From the NCBI GenBank assembly GCA_015654675.1, contig JAATGM010000050.1, positions 26,524-90,523 on the forward strand: DNA of 64,000 nt, read 5' to 3'. Positions 60,493-64,000 of the stretch are shown here, in pieces (positions within the stretch are counted from its first letter, which is position 1; every line of letters starts with the position of its first letter). The DNA is from Planctomycetota bacterium. Its GTDB lineage: Bacteria; Planctomycetota; Phycisphaerae; UBA1845; UTPLA1. The notes beneath the pieces were generated by a model, which searched no databases, had not been told where the DNA came from, and saw nothing but the letters and a program-made list of their open reading frames with translations. A program made the position numbers and the translations under genes.

Positions 60493-60503
60493 AGGGCGAA
60501 ACC

Positions 60504-61463
60504 ATGGCCGGCAATAACGACGAGTTGAAAGTATTTGGCGGTCGGGGCAATCCGCGGCTGGCGCAGCGCATCTGCGATCATCTTTCGATTGCGATGGGAC
60601 GAGCCGAGGTCGAGACTTTTCCCGACGGGGAACTCTTCGTGAAATTGCAGGACGACGTTCGCGGTCGCGACGTTTTCGTGATCCAGCCGACCTGCCGCCC
60701 CGTGAATGACAATCTTTGCGAGTTGCTGGTATTCATGGACTGCCTCCGCCGGGCGTCGGCGCGACGGATCACGGCGGTGTTGCCTTATTTCGGGTACGCA
60801 CGACAGGACCGCAAAGACGAGGGCCGGACGCCGATCAGCGCGAAGCTCGTCAGTAATCTGATCACCACCGCCGGGGCGGATCGCGTGTTGGCGCTTGATC
60901 TGCACGCGGCGCAGATTCAAGGCTTTTTCGACATTCCGGTAGACCACCTTTTCGCCGAGCCGATCTTCACGCAGCACTTTCGGAATGCCACGTCAAACAA
61001 TGTCGTCTTCGTGAGTCCGGACGTGGGCAACGTCAAGCGGGCGCGGTTTTATGCCCAGCGCCTTTCGTGCGACCTGGCCATCATCGACAAGCGACGGCTC
61101 GACGGCAGCAAGGCCGTGGTCGAGAACATCATTGGTGACGTGGAGGGCCGGGACGTCATCATGATCGACGACATGATCGCGACCGGCGGAACGGTCTGCG
61201 AGGCGGCCCGCATCTGCAAACAAAAGGGAGCGAAAATAATTCGCGCGGCAGCGACGCATGCCGTTCTGGCGGGGCCGGCCTACGACCGGCTCGAAAAAGC
61301 GCCGCTGGATGAACTGGTTGTTACCGATTCGATACCGTTGTCAGACGAGGCCCGCCGCCGCCTGCCCGCGATCAAAGAGCTGAGCTGCGCGTCGCTGCTC
61401 GGCGAGGCCATCGCTCGAATTCACATGAATCAATCCGTCAGCTCTCTGTTTCTGAAGTCGTGA
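60504..61463 (+). CDS. prs: Ribose-phosphate pyrophosphokinase
   Basis: A 319-residue PRPP synthetase: FPDGELFVKLQDDVRGRDVFVIQ near residue 38, the catalytic flexible-loop region YFGYARQDRKDEGRTPI near 95, the PRPP loop VIMIDDMIATGGT near 217 and SSLF at the C-terminus. It makes PRPP for purine, pyrimidine and tRNA-related synthesis. ATG 60504 lies 11 nt after the glmU stop with AGGGCGAA upstream; upstream in-frame codons overlap glmU. The glmU-prs-rplY-pth order is widespread. Confidence 0.96.
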   Translation: MAGNNDELKVFGGRGNPRLAQRICDHLSIAMGRAEVETFPDGELFVKLQDDVRGRDVFVIQPTCRPVNDNLCELLVFMDCLRRASARRITAVLPYFGYARQDRKDEGRTPISAKLVSNLITTAGADRVLALDLHAAQIQGFFDIPVDHLFAEPIFTQHFRNATSNNVVFVSPDVGNVKRARFYAQRLSCDLAIIDKRRLDGSKAVVENIIGDVEGRDVIMIDDMIATGGTVCEAARICKQKGAKIIRAAATHAVLAGPAYDRLEKAPLDELVVTDSIPLSDEARRRLPAIKELSCASLLGEAIARIHMNQSVSSLFLKS

Positions 61464-61474
61464 GGTAAGTTCCG

Positions 61475-62176
61475 ATGGAAATCAAGACACTGAAAGCCGA
61501 GTCCCGCGAGCCGCACGGCACGCGCGTCGTCAAGCGCATGCGCCGCAAGGGCCGCATTCCCGGCATCATTTATGGTCACAAGCAGACGCCGCAGGCGATC
61601 GCGCTGGATCGACACGAAGTCGAGCGCGAGCTTGAGCAGGGCGCACACCTTTTCACGGTGGTCGTCGGATCGAAGAACGAGACCTGCCTCGTGAAGGACG
61701 TGCAATACGATCACCTCGGCATTGAGCCGCTGCACATCGATTTCGCGCGGGTCGACCTTAACGAACGCGTGAAGGTCAAGGTGCCGATCGAGCTGCGCGG
61801 CCATGCCAAGGGACAGACCGAGGGCGGCGTCGTATCCCAGCAGATCATGGACCTGGAAGTCGAGTGTCTGGTAACGGCCATTCCCGAGTCGATCCGCGTG
61901 CAGATCGGCGACCTGGCGCTGAATCAGCTCATTCATATTCGTGAGATCACGCTGCCGGCGGGCGTAACGGCGCTAGCCGACCCCGAGGGCATCGTGGTGA
62001 TGTGCCGCGAGGCCATCGTGGTCGAGGCAGCAGCACCGGGCGAGGGCGCCGAAGCGGCGACGGAGCCGGAAGTCATCGCCAAGGGCAAGATCGAGGAGGA
62101 GGGTGCGGAGGGCGCCGAGGCCAAGCCGGCCAAGGATGCCAAGCCCGCCAAGGAAGAGAAGAAGGAGAAGAAGTAA
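61475..62176 (+). CDS. rplY: Ribosomal protein L25 (general stress protein Ctc type)
   Basis: A 233-residue L25 of the long Ctc type: N-terminal 5S-rRNA-binding domain (LKAESREPHGTRVVKRMRRKGRIPGIIYG), a beta-barrel C-terminal domain to about residue 185, and a charged Glu/Ala/Lys tail ending in KKEKK. It binds 5S rRNA in the large subunit. It starts 11 nt after prs, and pth follows after 29 nt. Confidence 0.95.
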   Translation: MEIKTLKAESREPHGTRVVKRMRRKGRIPGIIYGHKQTPQAIALDRHEVERELEQGAHLFTVVVGSKNETCLVKDVQYDHLGIEPLHIDFARVDLNERVKVKVPIELRGHAKGQTEGGVVSQQIMDLEVECLVTAIPESIRVQIGDLALNQLIHIREITLPAGVTALADPEGIVVMCREAIVVEAAAPGEGAEAATEPEVIAKGKIEEEGAEGAEAKPAKDAKPAKEEKKEKK

Positions 62177-62205
62177 CCCGGCGGGCCGCCGCGGCTTGAA
62201 CCGCC

Positions 62206-62772
62206 ATGAAACTGATCGTCGGACTCGGCAACCCCGGACGCGAATACGCCGACACACGGCACAACATCGGCTTCCGGATCGCCGAACGGATCGCGAGCCG
62301 CTGGACGCTGGCGGCGTGGCGAAAGAAGTTTCAGGGCCTATTCGCGGACGGCGAGGCCCTCGGGCAACGTGTGGGCGTACTGTGCCCGCAGACATACATG
62401 AACTGCAGCGGGCGCTCGGTCCTGGCGGCGTGGCAGTTCTTCCAATGCGGGCTGGGCGAGTTGCTGGTCATCAGCGATGACCTCGACCTGCCGCCTGCAA
62501 GACTGCGGCTGCGGGCCAACGGATCGGCCGGCGGGCAGAAGGGACTGGACGACATCATCGCGTCGCTGGGCTCGAACGACTTCGCCCGGCTGCGATTCGG
62601 GATTGGCCGGCCGGCGCGTGGATCGGCGGCGGATTATGTGCTCGGTCGCTTCTCCGAGGAGGAGCAGGAGGCGTCCGAAGCGGCGATTGACGAAGCCGCG
62701 GACGCCGTTGAGTTGTGGCTGCGTGAAGGAATCACGGCGGCGATGAACAAGTTCAATCGGTCGAAGGAATGA
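62206..62772 (+). CDS. pth: Peptidyl-tRNA hydrolase
   Basis: A 188-residue Pth with the active site His19 and Asn9 in [18 protein letters not shown], the MNCSGRSV loop and [27 protein letters not shown]. It releases peptide from prematurely dissociated peptidyl-tRNA. Length is normal. It sits in the standard prs-rplY-pth-rpsF order. Confidence 0.96.
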   Translation: MKLIVGLGNPGREYADTRHNIGFRIAERIASRWTLAAWRKKFQGLFADGEALGQRVGVLCPQTYMNCSGRSVLAAWQFFQCGLGELLVISDDLDLPPARLRLRANGSAGGQKGLDDIIASLGSNDFARLRFGIGRPARGSAADYVLGRFSEEEQEASEAAIDEAADAVELWLREGITAAMNKFNRSKE

Positions 62773-62824
62773 CGCGGAAAGGTTTGCCTCGACGGACGCG
62801 GCGGCCTGACGCAAGAGGTGCTTG

Positions 62825-63295
62825 ATGGCTCAGACGTATGAAGCGATGTTCCTGATGAATCCGGCGGTCGTGCCGGAGTGGACGGATGCGGAGGTCGAAA
62901 TCCGCCGCGTGCTCGAACGAGCCGAGTCGAAGATTCTCGGCCTGAAGCGCTGGGACGACCGCAAGCTGGCCTACGAGATCGGCGGCCATAAGCGCGCGAC
63001 TTACGGGCTGGTCTTCTTTGAGGCCGATGGCGGCAAGATCGGCCCATTGGAGCGCGACGCGCAGATCAGCGAAGGAATTTTGCGGCTGCTCGTCCTGCGA
63101 ACTGAAGGGATGACGCAGGAGAAGATCGACGCGGTTCTGGCCAGCGCGGCACCTCCGCGGCAGGAGCGTTACGAAGGCCCGCGCGATCGCGGTCCGGGCG
63201 AGTACGGCGGCGATCGTGGACCGCCGCGCCGGATGGAGCGCGAAGGCGCCGAGCCGCCGGCGATGGAAGAGCCGGTGGGCGCAGCCGAGGTCTAA
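62825..63295 (+). CDS. rpsF: Ribosomal protein S6
   Basis: A 156-residue S6: the S6 fold spans residues 1-100 (YEAMFLMNPAVV and RWDDRKLAYEIGGHKRATYGLVFFE). An about 55-residue Arg/Gly/Pro/Glu-rich tail (YEGPRDRGPGEYGGDRGPP) follows. S6 binds S18 on the small subunit. ATG 62825 has AGAGGTG six nt upstream; the TTG three bases earlier is less likely. No classic S6:S18-binding leader motif was recognised. Confidence 0.93.
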   Translation: MAQTYEAMFLMNPAVVPEWTDAEVEIRRVLERAESKILGLKRWDDRKLAYEIGGHKRATYGLVFFEADGGKIGPLERDAQISEGILRLLVLRTEGMTQEKIDAVLASAAPPRQERYEGPRDRGPGEYGGDRGPPRRMEREGAEPPAMEEPVGAAEV

Positions 63296-63364
63296 GCGGG
63301 AATTGCGGGAAGCCGAGGTTGAGCCGCGACGGGATTGGTCCGTCGATGGCTCGTGGAGGCGAAC

Positions 63365-63859
63365 GTGGCCAGTTACAACAAGGTCATTCTGGTCGGCAAC
63401 CTGACGCGCGACCCGCAACTTTCGTATCTGCCGAGCGGGACGCCGGTGTGCGAATTCGGACTGGCTGTGAACCGGCGCTGGAAAGGCCAGGACGGCCAGC
63501 AAAAGGAAGAAGTCTGTTTTGTTGACTGCCGCTGCTTTCAGCGGAGTGCCGAGACGATCAACCAGTACATGACAAAGGGGCGTCCGATTCTGGTGGAAGG
63601 GCACCTGCGTCTCGATCAGTGGGAGAGCAAGGAAGGCCAGAAGCGCAGCAAGCTGTACGTTGTCGTCGATACGTTCCAGTTCCTCGGCGGCCGGGAGGGT
63701 GGCGGCCGCGAAGGCGGTGGGCGCGAGGAGGGCGGTGCGACGGGCGGCGGCAATTTTTCGCGCGGCAAGGGCGGCGGCCGATCGGCGCCGGCACCCGCGC
63801 AGGAAGACGATTCAATGCCTCCGGTTGAGGAAACCGGACGGGAAGAGATTCCGTTCTAG
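63365..63859 (+). CDS. ssb: Single-stranded DNA-binding protein
   Basis: A 164-residue SSB: an OB fold in residues 1-105 (YNKVILVGNLTRDPQLSYLPSGTPVCEFGLAVNR is its first strand region), a Gly/Arg-rich disordered linker (GGREGGGREGGGREEGG), and an acidic C-terminal tip ending in EEIPF, the interaction motif for repair and replication partners. GTG 63365 has GGAGGCGA upstream. It lies between rpsF and the S18-like gene, the common order. Confidence 0.95.
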   Translation: MASYNKVILVGNLTRDPQLSYLPSGTPVCEFGLAVNRRWKGQDGQQKEEVCFVDCRCFQRSAETINQYMTKGRPILVEGHLRLDQWESKEGQKRSKLYVVVDTFQFLGGREGGGREGGGREEGGATGGGNFSRGKGGGRSAPAPAQEDDSMPPVEETGREEIPF

Positions 63860-63862
63860 ACC

Positions 63863-63885
63863 GGTCCGCGCTGTTGGCGCGGTCC
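63863..63885 (+). promoter_or_regulatory. Hairpin between ssb and the S18-like gene
   Basis: GGTCCGCGC-TGTTG-GCGCGGTCC can form a stem with one T-T mismatch, four nt after the ssb stop. It has no T-run, so it may be an mRNA-processing or attenuation element and not a terminator. Confidence 0.35.
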
Positions 63886-63907
63886 GTCGGCTGAGAGAGA
63901 GGTTCGT

Positions 63908-64000
63908 ATGCCAGGAGAGTTTCGAGGTGGTCGGTCAGCAAGTGCAGCGCGACGCGATACGGGCGGGCGCGGTGGTCGCGGCGGTCCGGGTGGACGCGGC
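63908..64000 (+). CDS. rpsR: Probable ribosomal protein S18 (3' end outside window), Arg/Gly-rich N-terminus
   Basis: An open frame begins at ATG 63908 with AGAGAGG upstream and runs to the window edge (31 codons). The visible part starts MPGEFRGG and becomes Arg/Gly-rich (DTGGRGGRGGPGGRG). The order rpsF-ssb and the Arg-rich start suggest rpsR; the conserved S18 domain itself lies outside the window, so this rests mainly on gene order. Confidence 0.55.
   Translation, partial: MPGEFRGGRSASAARRDTGGRGGRGGPGGRG

Overview
This is a G+C-rich window of ordinary bacterial chromosome, with about 60 closely packed genes on both strands, one tRNA, and no mobile element, rRNA or CRISPR array that I can see. 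Several traits suggest a Gram-negative-type member of the Planctomycetota or a close relative: two orphan type II-secretion-like pseudopilins of the planctomycete type, two secreted proteins with dockerin-like calcium repeats, a PEP-CTERM protein, many lipoproteins, a eukaryote-type (GT3) glycogen synthase, and sigma54-dependent regulation. This placement is inference; no 16S or other marker tree is possible here.

Layout. 1-7374: two molybdenum hydroxylase systems, one a fused Fe-S/molybdopterin enzyme with XdhC and the other a three-subunit xanthine dehydrogenase on the minus strand, with a LOG-type nucleotide hydrolase between them. 7619-12938: a histidine kinase and NtrC-type regulator translationally coupled to a secreted dockerin protein, then a pseudopilin. 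12985-23256: a carbon-storage locus. A class III polyhydroxyalkanoate (PHA) operon (phaA-phaE-phaC-phaB, minus strand) diverges from phaR-glycogen synthase-icd-branching enzyme. 23202-24906: birA and citrate synthase. 25024-28561: YjbR and DoxX proteins and three methyltransferases. 28601-31273: a coupled membrane/lipoprotein trio (PepSY, M50-like, beta-rich lipoprotein). 31240-38147: DUF309 protein, beta-helix/dockerin protein, an APC/KimA-like transporter, thioesterase, and a pseudopilin plus LTxxQ-like protein ending at a clear terminator.

38215-42583: fbp, prmC, a GT9 glycosyltransferase and a repeat protein. 42589-46121: a four-gene Lol-like cassette (MacB/LolE-like permease, LolD-like ATPase, VTT membrane protein, LolA-like carrier). 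46354-50645: PEP-CTERM protein, HAD phosphatase, DUF3052 protein, acs. 50756-58856: queuosine-salvage hydrolase, ferritin, lipoproteins, zinc-ribbon protein, alcohol dehydrogenase, PilZ-like protein, radical SAM protein, hydrolase. 58857-64000: a gene-free stretch with a near-consensus promoter, tRNA-Gln, then the housekeeping run glmU-prs-rplY-pth-rpsF-ssb-(rpsR).

Physiologically the genes centre on acetyl-CoA: acs and thiolase feed or drain it, citrate synthase and NADP-isocitrate dehydrogenase burn it, PHA and glycogen store the surplus. The least-explained items are the possible structured RNA at 59065-59310, a recurrent -10-like hexamer placed 6-8 nt before start codons (possible leaderless mRNAs), a palindrome shared by the PHA and acs loci, and the Lol-like cassette.
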